Source of the DNA: Azolla caroliniana
Taxonomy: Eukaryota; Polypodiophyta
Reading direction: 5' to 3'
Assembly (NCBI GenBank): GCA_043228905.1
Contig: JBHGNT010000007.1
Location: 13,578,001-13,642,000 of the forward strand
DNA: 64,000 bases
Shown here: piece after piece, positions 53,400 to 64,000 of the stretch
Position numbering within the stretch: the first letter of the stretch is position 1
Layout of the letters: every line of letters begins with the position of its first letter
The notes under the pieces: generated by a model
Told to the model about the DNA's origin: nothing
Databases searched by the model: none
The model's input: only the letters and a program-made list of their open reading frames with translations
Translations under genes and position numbers: made by a program

Positions 53400-54773
53400 C
53401 TACAAGTACTGAGCTTCTTCTTCGTCAGCTAACCCTTCTAGCATGTTGACGCATTCCGCATACAACGGTGTACATTCCTTGCCAGTGCTCGTCCTTGGCT
53501 GTGTTGGTACCCGTACCTTGGCTTTTCCTCGCCAGAAGGTAATTATATTTTTCCTCCAATTCTGTTTGATATGTGCCGTTTTCAACCATGGCCAACCCAG
53601 CAACAGCGGGTATGCGCCTTGTGCCTGTAATTGTAGCACTACTGCCAAGATGTGAAATGTATGACCGTCGACGGTGACTTCTAATTTCTGTATTAATCAT
53701 GTCGGCCGCACTGAGCTTGTATCGGCCATCCGCAACCAAAACGGACACGGCTCCCACTCGTGGATTCCTAGGGCATCACACGTCCGGAGGCTTATTACAT
53801 TCACCCCAGAGCCTCCGTCTATAACTGTGCCGGGGAGTTCTTTCCCTTTTACAATGGCAGTGATTACCGGACTGCTAGTGTCCACCACCGTTGGTCCCTC
53901 CTCCGGATTCGAGAAGAGTACCGGTGCCAGTGATGGTTCTCCTGCCGTCATGGCCGTCTTCAGTCCTTCCGTGAATCTTGGCACGAGTTGTAGGAGTCTT
54001 CCTAGTGGCAACGTAATCTGGCATTCTTGCAACGCCTGCCATGTCTCGTTCTCGGAGTGACTACCGCCGGCCAGCCCTACGGTGTTCTCCTTTTGCCGCT
54101 GTAAGTCTGTGACATTCTGCTCATTTGCTTTCTTTACCCATTCCATTGCTTGTTTCCGGATGGTCTCCTGCATCTCCCATTCCTTGGCCATGCCTTTCGA
54201 CCTTGTGGTCACCTGCTGCAGATCTGCCACCTCAGGGACTACCATATTTACCGTCGGTCGTTTTTCATAGCTCTTCACCGGGCATTGGTTACTATAATGG
54301 CCTTCCTGTCGGCAGTAGTAGCAGTAGGCTTTCCGGGTATTGCTAGATTCGGCATTGTCTATTGTACCTAGGGCAGGTCCTGCGGTACGCGCAGGGTTTT
54401 GGACCGGTAGGCTGCTTGGAGCTCCTTGTTCCGGATCCCGTGGGTAGCCGCCTTTTTTAAAATGCCGTTTTTTGTTATAGCTCTTCTTATTGCGGTACTC
54501 TTGACGGGGTTGCTCGTTATATCTGCCGTATTCCTCCCGTTGCTGACGATACCCGAGGGAGTGCTCCCGGTCGTAATGTTCATATCGTCTATTGTAATCC
54601 CGATACCGATCATGCCGGTCATAGTTATCCCGTCGATCACCGTACCGGACATCATTCTCCCGTTGATCGCCATACCGGACATCCTGTGCCGGTCGGTCGC
54701 GGTCCATTCGCCGCCAGCGTTCCTCTTCTTCATCCTGGCTGCTGCGTGGCTCAATTTGTCGGACGGGCGGTGC
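53400..54773 (-). pseudogene. Gag C-terminal, knuckle and protease, 11.3-kb gypsy element
   Basis: Same frame as gag after the TAA. It begins with an Arg/Tyr/Asp-rich low-complexity segment (VRYGD-type repeats), then a CCHC knuckle CYYCRQEGHYSNQC, then a retropepsin-like site TVIDGGSGVNVIS. The catalytic triplet is Asp-Gly-Gly, unusual beside the common DSG/DTG. A frameshift near 53640-53700 breaks the protease; GAYPLLLGWPWLKTAHI in the next frame is its end. A TAG at 53400-53402 stands where QYLQENPK is likely (CAG). Confidence 0.8.
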
Positions 54774-56063
54774 TTACCGGTTCAACAGATTATACTCGCA
54801 CCTATCCGTCGTATGGCTCTTGGATTGACAGATTACACATTGCGTCCTCATAGTGCATTCTAGAGCCGAGTGTCCGGAATTCAAGCAGGTTGTGCACTGT
54901 ATTGCTTGCCGAAACCGGAGGTCTTCATCGAACGGTAACGCCCGTTGGAGTGCTCCCAGTGTGAGCCAGGAGCTTGTCTTTTCCATCTCTCTCACCCGGT
55001 CAATGACCTGGTCGATGGTACTTGTGCGGAAGTCAATTACCGTGCAAACCGTGCGTAGGGGTTCCCGGAGCGCGTTTAGGAATATAGTCCGTAATTCCTC
55101 CTCCGGGGGTGCGCAGGCAAGCTGACTATGCATCCGTTGAAATCGAATGACAAATTGGGGAATGCTCTCCCCTGCCTCCTGTCGGATGGTATAAAATAAG
55201 CCTACCACTATGGTCTGGTCCACCTCCTTTTGGAAAAAATGCAAGAATTTAGCTTTTAAATCTGCAAAGGTGTTGATGGTAGAAGAGTCCTGCGTCCGGC
55301 GCCATCTTGCTGCCGGTCCCTCCAATGTGACGCCAAATTCCGCTATCTTAGAGCGTTCTTCTTCATCCGGGGTCAATCGCTGGGACACATGGTTGGCTTC
55401 CCATGTCTGTTCGAAGGCGTGCACATGAGCTTCCGCGTCCGGATCATCTCTATACTTGGAGTATTGGAACAGCATGTCGTCGTCCGGTATCGGTGCGCGG
55501 GCTGGTAGCGTTGGTGCTCCTTCCGGAATTTTCTCCGACGTCGGTGGTCTTTCCCGATTTGTTTCCGACGTCGGTGGTTTTTCCTCTTCTTTTGGTGACA
55601 GAGGCCTCTCCTCTTCGACTTCCGGTGTCGGAGGTCGCTCTTCCTCTGCTGGTTCCAAGGGTTCCAGCATTAGCACTTCCGGTTCCGGTGTTGGTAAGGT
55701 ATCCGATCCTTTGTCCTCCGGTCTGCCCAAGGTTTCGTTGCTGCTACGGTAGTTCGTGTGCATGTTGTATTCCCCTTCGGAGTCCGATTCATATGCTGAA
55801 AAGGCTTCTGCTTCGCCTTCTCCGTTTGCCAACGCGTGGAGAAGGGATTCGGTTTCCCGGAGGCTGCTTAGGCTGCTACCATCGTCCGGGTGCGATGTTT
55901 GCTGTAACCAGAGGGAGTCCTCCGCTACTCTCCGGATTACGTTGGAAAACGAGCGATCTGCTCTAATTTCCTGCGTCGCTTGCTGGAAAGCCTCACGTCT
56001 CCTTTGCCTTTCGGCAAGGCGTCGAGTTCGATCTGTAACCAGGTCGTGCATTGATCTAGACAT
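54774..56063 (-). pseudogene. gag: Gag of the 11.3-kb gypsy element
   Basis: The frame is open from ATG 56063 (MSRSMHDLVTDRTRRLAERQ) for 429 codons. After a Glu/Pro-rich segment with imperfect EEERPPTPE-type repeats comes the retrotransposon gag domain (EGPAARWRRTQDSSTINTFA, then FLHFFQKEVDQTIVVGLFYT and ESIPQFVIRFQRM). Two Cys/His clusters follow, CTTCLNSGHSALEC and CVICQSKSHTTDRC, the second being a CCHC knuckle. TAA at 54774-54776 ends it, but the same frame continues into the next segment without another start, so TAA is probably a mutated CAA. Confidence 0.85.
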
Positions 56064-56116
56064 CCATCCGTGCCGTCGTTCGCTGCAAAAACAGGAATCG
56101 TGGTTGCCAAAAACTA

Positions 56117-56551
56117 TGTTAACTCTTAGGGCCGAACAATGGCCTAACACAGAGTGTCTATGGAAGACACTTCACCAAAGGGTGTTACGGCAACCGGATT
56201 AGACTCAACCCTTAATCCGACTTAATTAAGTTACTTCGCATGATCGTCTTTCATAATCACACACGTAAGATATAACAATTAAGACAGAACGGCAATTAAC
56301 ACAGAGAGATAACAACGCTAAGCTTTTATTAATTAACCGCCATTCATTACATTGTATCCAGGCCTTTAAATAGGTTTCCGGTCTGTATTACAAAACGGTG
56401 CCATCCGCACCTGTTCGGGATCGGTCCGGATCCGGAACAGCATACCGATTCCGGTCCGTCCATCCACACTCATAGCTTAATTACAACCACATTCCTACTA
56501 CTTAAATAACTCTCCGTTTCCCACTCTGGACTCCTTTGTCGGCCGGTAACA
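56117..56551 (-). repeat. 5' LTR of the 11.3-kb gypsy element
   Basis: 435 bases. By eye it differs from the left LTR at roughly a dozen sites plus a 10-base indel, so the insertion is clearly older than the chromovirus. A TATA-like TATTTAAA is at about 56365-56376 on the minus strand. Confidence 0.93.
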
Positions 56552-58014
56552 GCTGCTTTGAATACGATCAACTATGTTCTTTGGTTTTTCAAGAGAACCA
56601 CTTTCCACATTCATGGTTGTAAAGTCAACAACTATGCTTCCTGTTTCCCCATCAACCATCTTGCCGGATTACCACCAAATTCCTATACATACAACAACAA
56701 ATTAAGTCAAGTTTCCTCCTCTCCCCATGAGCTTATTCTTCGGCCCCCACACCATCATCACTCATTCTTATCAAAAAACATAAAAACTGCTTCGTTAAGT
56801 CATCATCAACCATCTCGCCAAATACACCAAATTCATGCACATAAACAATAAGATGTATCTAAATTCCTCATCTCCTCATAAGAATGTGCTTCGACTTCCA
56901 CACCATCATCACTCATCCTTATCCAAAACCTCAAGTCAGAGGAGTTACCTGTCACATCAGCATGATGTCCTATCCATGGGCCCATTGTTCGATCTGCCAT
57001 CACCAAGCTTGTCAGAGGGGTTGCTTGTCACATCGACATGAGGTCCTATCCATGGGCCCATTGTCGATCCGCCATCACCGAGCTTGTTCGAGAATATCAA
57101 TTGGTAATATAAATGTCATTTCTCTTTGTTCTCTTACAAAGAATGCAAAGAAACATTGATTCATAAGCCATATTTTATTTATCCATCCTTTCTCTAAAGG
57201 GATGGTTTCTTAGCTAGGAGAATTATGAAAAGCTTTTACAAAATAATGGTTGTACCTAAAACAGTGAAAGTTGCCAGAATTCGTGAACTGGTGTAAATGA
57301 GCAAAAGAATGTGATTTACAAGTGAATAGCAACCACAGTTCAAAATAAATTCCCATCAAATACAAGAAACGTATTTCTGGTAGACATGAATACCATAAGA
57401 GGTATGAAGAGAGACATATTTCATGAAAAATCAAGCTAATATAAACCATATTTTTTCTTCAAAATAAAACAAAAGAGAAACCAAAACGAGTCAAACCGCA
57501 TCCATTGACTGGAAACTGAAGAGATGGTAGAGATTTCCATGATAACTATCACCATAACTGTCAGGATCAATACAGCTTTTCCTAATTTCTCACGCTTTCC
57601 CCTGTTTGTCTTTATCTGCCCATTATATTTGCAGCTTAAAATTCAGATTCACACGTTAATCTAACTAATATCCAGATACAAGCAAATAATCTAACTGCTT
57701 TCCCATACAACTGTCACATTACATTCTATGTGTCCCATTTTTTGTAACATAGGATCACCATTTTGAACTACTTGAAAGATCTTGAGCTCTACAATTTTTC
57801 TATTGTTGGTTCTGTATGTAGACCAAGAGATAAATCTCATAAACGTTTATCATTTATACATCAGTTCAATGTCATATCTAGGCTGTAGATACAGTGGAAA
57901 GGGTGGAAATATCAGTTTTAACAGCATTTGCTGAAGTTTACTAACATCATTTTCTTGTTCACATTTGAGACAAGTTGATCTTATTGTGTTAATGACACCA
58001 TTGTGTTCTTGCAG
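56552..58014. other. Region between the gypsy element and the flavodiiron exons; tandem duplications
   Basis: No exon recognised. Two adjacent diverged duplications occur: a ~150-base unit (56655-56812 and 56813-56940, both with CCACACCATCATCACTCAT) and a ~77-base unit (56933-57010 and 57010-57086, both with GTCCTATCCATGGGCCCATT). The rest (57.1-58.0 kb) is AT-rich and may be intron of the pseudogene. Confidence 0.6.
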
Positions 58015-60924
58015 CGGACAAAACAGAGACTAAAACAGGCTGAAGAGTCTACAATTGCAGTCATATACACTTCAGCGTATGGGAACAACACAGCTGCTCT
58101 TGCTCAGGCAATCAGGTATGGAATCAACTTTATGCTTTAATCATGATAAAATATAACCATCAAGAGAGAAAAGTAACTTCTTTGGATACTTATCACAGCC
58201 AAGGCATATCAAAAGCAGGTGTAGTGGTAGAGAGTTTGAATGCAGAACAAAGCCCCAGTGCCGAGGTTTCTACTGTTGTGGATTTGTGATAGGGAGTCCT
58301 CTGTCCTACCTTAGGTGGTCATATGTCCACACCTATGCAGGTATATATATCTACAATACTGAATACAAGAAAATGTTTACTAGGAAAAAACTCTGAAACA
58401 CCCCACTGAGAGAAAAAGGAGATAACTTGACCATATAATTGCTCAAATAGCACAGACAATTGGTTGAGTTGAACATACAAATTCTCAAATATAGCATTTA
58501 ATTTCTCATTAGAGGGTTGAACGGAGGAGGGGAGGGCATGTTGGGAAGTAATGAAAACTCGGGAGTACTTGATGGAATAAAGAAAAACTAAGGGATACTT
58601 CAGAGTGTACCTTATTTATTAGATCAACATCCTGGTAGAGGTTGCACATTGTAGATCAGATTATATTTATTTTTACCTTTTTAATTAATCGTTGCTACAG
58701 GATACTTTAGGTATCATTCTTAGGGATGACAATGGTAGGAGTAAACCATGTGGGGTGTTTGGTTCATTTGGCTGGAGTGGAGAAGCAGTCGATGAGATAG
58801 AGCAGCGCTTTAAGGATGCTGGGTTTTCCTTTGCATTTCCAACAATTCACTGCTAATTTAAGGCAAGTTCAGACATCATTCTAGAGAAATTAGTGCAAAT
58901 TGTGTCATGGATGATGGTTATTTCCTATTAAGAGCCTTAACTGCATGACGGAAATTAAAATGTTGTTGGCTGGGTTTCATCTTTTGCAAATTATTAGCCC
59001 ACAGAATCCATCTACAAGTTTGTGAGGAAAATGGCACAGCTCTAGCACAATATGTGAAGAAATCTAAGTCGAAAGAGAGAAACATGACATCTCCTCAATT
59101 CACTGCGGCATCAGATGTTGAACATGTAAGAAATGACCCAATAACTTTTGTTTATATTCTGTTAATATTTGCACTGTCTATTTTCACTTTGTCAGTATCT
59201 CCGTCTGACTATAATAATAGAGAATCACTGCAATTAAGAAGAATAAACTAGACATAGTTTGAAATGTAGAATGGTGATTATTATAGTTGTCATTTTATAA
59301 AGTAGCTATCTCTACAAGAGTTAGCACATTGTGGGGTAATTTAATAGTTGTGTGAGTTCATTTTGCTTGCATATATAGGTGAAGTCTTGATTTTGTATTT
59401 CTTGTGACATTAATCTCAGGCAGTGGGTAGAGTGGTTGGTTTTCTTTGTGTTGTCTCTGCCAAGGAAAGTGCAATGTTGGCCTCATGGGTTAGCCAAGCA
59501 AGCTTTGATCCTCCAGGTCTGACAATCGCAGTATGCACATCTTTACATCAATATTGTAGGCATTGTCACACACATTTGACCATTTTTACATTTTACATAC
59601 ACATTTGAGCTTTGTTACTTGGACGTTTTTCCGCAACATTACATTCACATTCAAGCATTGTTAGATCACGTTGAGCATTTGCTACAGACACATTTCACCA
59701 ATGTTTGCCATTGACTGGGGAGCAAGAACTACCCACTTTCTCGTATTTTTCTCAGAGGCGAGAATGCTGTCAAATAGCTTATATGATACTTTCAGCTAAA
59801 GTTCCTTTTCCTAACATAGTGAGAATTATACAACAATGTATTAGTGAGACTTTTCCTTTACACAGATATTTCTAGGCACTATTACATTCATAACCGAGCA
59901 TTGTTACATGGACATTTTCTGGCATTATTTCATTCACTTTTGAGCTTTTGTCCACACGCATTTGAGAAATTTTACATACACTGCGTATTGCTATATGCAA
60001 TCACACTTGAGCAGTGTTACATGTTATATGCATACACATTTGTGCATTGTTACTTGCTACATTTACATTTGAGCATTGTTACAAGCTATGTAGGGTTTTG
60101 AACCGTTGTTATATGTAACGTAAGCTTTTGAGAATTGTTACATACACAGCTGACCGTTGTAAGACATTTGAGCAATGTTTTACATGTATATTTGGGCATT
60201 GTTATATACACAGTTTGAGCATTTCTACGAGAAATTTTCACCTTTCGACTCATAAACAGCTCTGATGTTTTGTTCAGGTTGCAAAAGAAAGAGCTGTAGA
60301 GAGTCTGTTGCTACCTGGTGGAAAGTTTGTCCTTAAATGTCCTTGGCCAAGGAAAAGTTGCTCCCATTACCAAACAACTGTTGAAGCCATTTAAGCCTGG
60401 AGAACCTCGCTACGGGGAATTAAATACCAAGGAATCAAAAAATGGTGGACGAATCCTGTTAGATGCTGTAAAATCTCAATTTATATCTTGATTTTATTTG
60501 TCAAGTTGAAAGTATTATATGAATATTTTCTTAGAACCGATGTACTTGTCTGTATTTGTTTAGATATCATGGATGGAATTCACGGTTGAAAGCAGAATGG
60601 AAACAGGAGACCATTGGGTATTATATGCAATTGTTGATGATGGTGCCTTGCAGGTATGTGGAGGTTAAGGGGGAAAACCCGAGTTTAGTGCTATTTTGTA
60701 CTTGCCTTACTTGGAAAACAATCTATAAAATTTTCAAATTTAAGGTCCACGTCTAAATTATGAGATGTGCATTGTGCCAGCAAACTTAGATAAAGGTTTA
60801 TTGAAATTTGAATAGTTTTCTCATGCTCTAATACAGATTGTTAATTTTGTTCATTGGTGTTTTTACACAGGATGATAAAATACTTAGTGCCATCCACTAT
60901 AGAAAGACTGGCGGAAGTTATTGA
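58015..60924 (+). pseudogene. Flavodiiron protein (FLV/FDP) gene, C-terminal exons, decayed
   Basis: Eight exon-like segments follow the flavodoxin-like and flavin-reductase domains of chloroplast flavodiiron proteins, which reduce oxygen with photosystem I electrons: 58015-58115 (VIYTSAYGNNTAALAQAI), 58199-58340 (GISKAGVVVESLNAE), 58701-58864 (GVFGSFGWSGEAVDEIEQRF), 58998-59125, 59420-59530 (LASWVSQASFDPPGLTIA), 60278-60467 (VAKERAVESLLLPGGKFVL), 60564-60653 (VESRMETGDHWVLYAIVDDG) and 60871-60924 (SAIHYRKTGGSY, then TGA). Splice sites are mostly AG/GT; one donor is GC. Damage: a lost base giving TGA at 58287 and a 7-base insertion in GSPTLGG, TAA at 58854, and frameshifts near 59008 and 60338. 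The N-terminal diiron domain was not found. Confidence 0.85.
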
Positions 60925-62340
60925 CGCTAAAACACCGTTCTCTCTATTGTCTTTTGTACATCTGTGGTTGAATGCTTCTCCAAATAAGCTTCTTCCATTA
61001 TTCACAACTTCAGTAAAGACAAAGTAAGTAGAAGAGGGGCATTATAGGTGCCCCACTAGAACTACACATGAGAAATGACAACGACAAACCTAAGTGATGA
61101 AGAACTAATGTATTGGCTTTCTACTGGAGTCCAAAATCAGCCCTATTATGTTTACAAGTGTGAGCAGGTGATATGATACATCTCTGTATTTAATAATAAT
61201 AACTAATTGTTCTTAAAAGGAGCTCATATGCCAACAAGGTAATGATGTCATCTTCTACATCACAAGAACCACACATAAGAATTTCAATGCGAAACCTAAG
61301 TGAGGAAGAACGAATGATGTATTAGATTTCTACTGGAATTCAAAAACAGCCTACTAGACAAATTGTGTTAAAACATATAAGCAGCTTTGTGTGAGAAGGT
61401 GAAGCCAGCACTTCTCTTTATTTCACATCAATAACTAATTCTTCTTTGAGCTCATATAACAACAAGACAGTGATATCATCTTCTACATAAAGAGCAAAGA
61501 GCTATATATTATAGATGTTATTTTTAAAAATTAAAGAGAGTTTGTTTACTTCAAAGGGTAATTGGACACATGATTAAACAATTCAACAATAATCAAATCC
61601 AGAGTAATGCTTTGCTGATTTGGAATCATGATAGAAGTGACTAGATATTGACGAGAAAAGCATGTCTAATGTTCATCATTGTGAGTACATCAAATTTGTT
61701 AAATTTGGAACCTTTAATTAGTGTGGCACATAACCTAGTGTCTGAAGTCTACTTAAAGATAAAGTTTTAAGACCTTTGACTACGGTGACATCTAACCTAG
61801 TGTATCAATTCTACTTCAAGATAAGTGTGACGTCTAACATGTTGCATCTGAGAGTGAACAAGACCTATAATCTTGAATTTGTTTGGTTCTTGAGTGTCCC
61901 ATTTGCTCCATGTGTTTTAAATAGGACTACTAATGGAACTTGCTTTTGAGACCGGTTTTGCAAAAGCTTTATTCATGGTGGGTTATGTATATTCATCGAA
62001 AACAAGAAGCAATGTGTTGTGTGTTATTTATGTATAAAATATATAGGGTGCGTGGAGGTTATATGTCAAATTGTGGTGCAAAATCTAACAATTGACGATG
62101 ATCGATGTTGACCCTTCTGTGCCATTTATTTCACTCATCCTTTGCTAGTCGAGTTGATTATTGACAATAATCATCATCAATACAATATCATGATTACTGT
62201 CCTTAATGAACACCTCAACCCTATGAGACCGCCATCAATTAACTAATGTAGTGTTTATGAGCTCGCGATATAAAAGGTAAGGGAGTTTCAACCATCAATT
62301 AACTTAACTGATAGAGTGTTTATGAACTCACCATCGATTA
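60925..62340. other. Downstream of the flavodiiron pseudogene; diverged tandem duplications
   Basis: No gene seen. A ~215-base unit is repeated at about 61057-61262 and 61263-61490 (shared AAACCTAAGTGA, TTTCTACTGGA and TCATCTTCTACAT). A shorter unit with ACCTAGTGT is repeated around 61720-61850. Confidence 0.6.
61057..61490 (+). repeat. Diverged ~215-base tandem duplication
   Basis: Both units begin with ACCACACATAAGAA/ACTACACATGAGAA and end with GTCATCTTCTACAT/ATCATCTTCTACAT. Confidence 0.65.
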
Positions 62341-64000
62341 TAAGGCCACAGATTAACCACACACACACACACACACACGTGTTACAACAAGTGTTGGGCA
62401 AAGTCGTAGGAACAATGTTAGTGTTCTGGTTATATATAGGTTGGGACTTTGGCCGGCCAATCATGTGGGGGACACCCGGACCAGAGTCTTCCCATTCCTA
62501 GCCGGCTCATATTTTTTTGAACCGGCTATTTATACATATACATACATACATACATACATACATACATACATAGTTTATATGTATGTAAAAAAGAAGAAGT
62601 TGTTATGTTTTTGTGTTTTGAGTCATTTTCCCAGTTTCCCTCTTTCTGTTTTTTCTAAAAACAATCTTTGCGTCTGATTTCCTGCTCGCTATGCTCACTG
62701 CTCCTTCCTCCTTCGTCGCTGATCGCTGCTTGTTACTCACTGTTCGCTACGCGCTGATCCTTGCTCATTGATCGCTGCTCGCTGCTCCTGAGTCCTTCCT
62801 CGCTGCTCATTACTCGCTGATCGCTGCTCACTGATCGCCGCTCGACAGTACGTTACTCGATGCTCACCGCTCGCTGCTCCCTATTGTGGGGGTGAGTGCA
62901 CATTTTTCAGTGTTAGGATCTTGTGATGGTATTCATGATCAAAAAATGATGCATTGATATAATTTGATTCAAAATGAGGTTATTATGATTACTCTATCAT
63001 ATTATTTGATTACCCTATGCATTAGGGTCTTGTATTCATAATTTGATTACTCTATGATATAATTTGTTTCATCCCAAAAGAATGCGTATAAGTACATCCT
63101 CCTAAAGGTTGGAATGTTTAAACGGTAGGAATGGTTTCTCATGTATCATGCATCTCATGGGGTTTAAATCTTGTTTTATAAATCTTTATAATATATCAGT
63201 GGTGCAAACAAAACATTGGGATGATTGATCACTATACTGGACACCCTTACAATAAAAAAGAGATGTTTTCCTTGTACACACTTTTAATAAAATAAATATT
63301 TTCCAAGTTTCTCTGATGCCTTTTCACATACGCACATACAACATATTTTCCTAAGTAGTGAGAGGCTTTTATAGTTTTTAGGTTGCAAAGCTCCATGCTC
63401 CTCATTATGGATTGTTTAGTCAATTATGAGAATTGAGAAAAGTTACGGATTTAGACGTATTTTCAGTACATAATCTTTTCCAACACACTTTTGCGACCAA
63501 TAATGTGGGTAAAGTTAAGGATTTAGAGCTATTTTCAATATGTAATGTGTAACATTTTTTTCTCTCTGTTTTGGATTTGGTATGCGCTAAAAAATAATTT
63601 GAACATGTTCCGGTTGACATTGTCGCTTGTAGGAACGTGGCCAGCTGAAAATTTAAAATTCTGGTTAGGCTCATAAGAAGTAGGAAAATTTCCGGTAGGG
63701 GCTAGATCCACATAAATTTTCAATTACATTATAGGTTATAATGGTGCATGCGATAGAAAGTTTCTAAAGGATGGTGAAGAATCAAAGAAAATATGTGGAT
63801 TACAAATATCTTGGAATGAAAAATAAATATTACACCCTTTGAAGTGGAAAAAAGACATGACTTGGTTAGTGTTGGTATAGAACCAAGGAAAAATATGTGG
63901 ATTACAATAAACTTGGAATGAAAAATAAGTCCCATAACCTTTGACGAGCAGTATATTAATTCATCGAGGAACACAAACCTGACAAAAAAAGAGTTTTCTA
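62341..64000. other. Right-end low-copy DNA with microsatellites and minisatellites
   Basis: It contains (CA)n at 62357-62379, (TACA)n at 62537-62572, a degenerate minisatellite of CGCTGATCGCTGCTCACTG-like units at 62684-62886, and two diverged duplications at 63430-63550 and 63771-63950 (shared AATATGTGGATTACAA and TTGGAATGAAAAATAA). No gene is recognised. Confidence 0.6.
62684..62886 (+). repeat. Degenerate GC-richer minisatellite (CGCTGMTCRCTGCTC-like)
   Basis: About a dozen imperfect copies of CGCTG(C/A)TC-containing units of 7-14 bases, sharply richer in GC than the AT-rich surroundings. Confidence 0.75.

Larger units (their letters stand above)
45247..56551 (-). mobile_element. 11.3-kb Ty3/gypsy element with long 3' accessory frame, target duplication GCTGC
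   Basis: LTRs at 45247-45691 and 56117-56551 (TGTTA...TAACA) are flanked by GCTGC (45242-45246 and 56552-56556). On the minus strand the order is gag, protease, RT, RNase H, integrase, then a long extra frame. There is no chromodomain, so it is not a chromovirus; extra frames after integrase occur in Tat/Athila-like lineages, but assignment needs a tree. No standard tRNA primer site was identified, though TTGGCAACCACG lies about seven bases inside the 5' LTR. No polypurine tract is visible before the 3' LTR. Two solo copia LTRs are nested in the accessory frame. Confidence 0.93.

Noticed and set aside
57210-57449. 79-codon minus-strand frame with hydrophobic stretches
   Set aside because: AT-rich, no homology that I recognise and inside the probable intron of the flavodiiron pseudogene.
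63729-63974. 81-codon minus-strand frame with two FHSKxxVIHIF repeats
   Set aside because: Explained by a non-coding ~110-base tandem duplication in AT-rich DNA.

Overview
This window looks like nuclear DNA of a land plant outside the flowering plants, most likely a fern or lycophyte. Three observations point that way. (1) A decayed gene at 58.0-60.9 kb encodes the C-terminal part of a flavodiiron protein, a family kept in algae, bryophytes, lycophytes, ferns and gymnosperms but lost from angiosperms. (2) Two intronless purine permease (PUP) genes at 23.0-24.2 and 27.4-28.5 kb belong to a vascular-plant family. (3) The chromovirus and the gypsy element with an FLDD reverse transcriptase resemble lineages I associate with non-seed plants and fungi. 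The species itself cannot be read from the sequence.

Layout. 1-5.37 kb (minus): right-hand part of a gypsy-type element inserted in a copia fragment (5.37-6.97 kb, plus). 6.97-21.4 kb: an unrecognised LTR-like element 'X' whose reading frame is split by a chromovirus (9103-14876, 5-bp target duplication AACAC) and whose 3' part is split by a copia element (15091-20804, minus, target duplication TTAGG). 21.4-28.7 kb: gene island with two tandem PUP genes. 28.7-32.2 kb: old relics of the FLDD gypsy element and of a LINE. 32.26-37.5 kb: copia element, plus strand. 38.5-44.3 kb: three LINE pieces and a copia fragment. 45.25-56.55 kb (minus): an 11.3-kb gypsy element with target duplication GCTGC, carrying a long extra 3' reading frame that holds two solo copia LTRs in opposite orientation. 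56.6-64 kb: flavodiiron pseudogene and low-copy DNA with tandem duplications and microsatellites.

Only the two PUP genes look intact. Every retroelement pol has stops or frameshifts, and most in-frame stops are one C-to-T or G-to-A change from Gln, Trp or Arg codons, as expected of cytosine deamination in methylated repeats.

The most interesting signal is in the chromovirus. Its LTR has ten in-phase heat-shock-element pentamers (seven perfect) directly upstream of a TATA box. Its primer-binding position lacks a tRNA-type site and instead carries 12 bases perfectly complementary to the predicted 5' end of its own transcript, which is the arrangement of Tf1/sushi-type self-priming. A second signal is that copia LTRs of two families place the TATA box inside a perfect hairpin preceded by two further hairpins.
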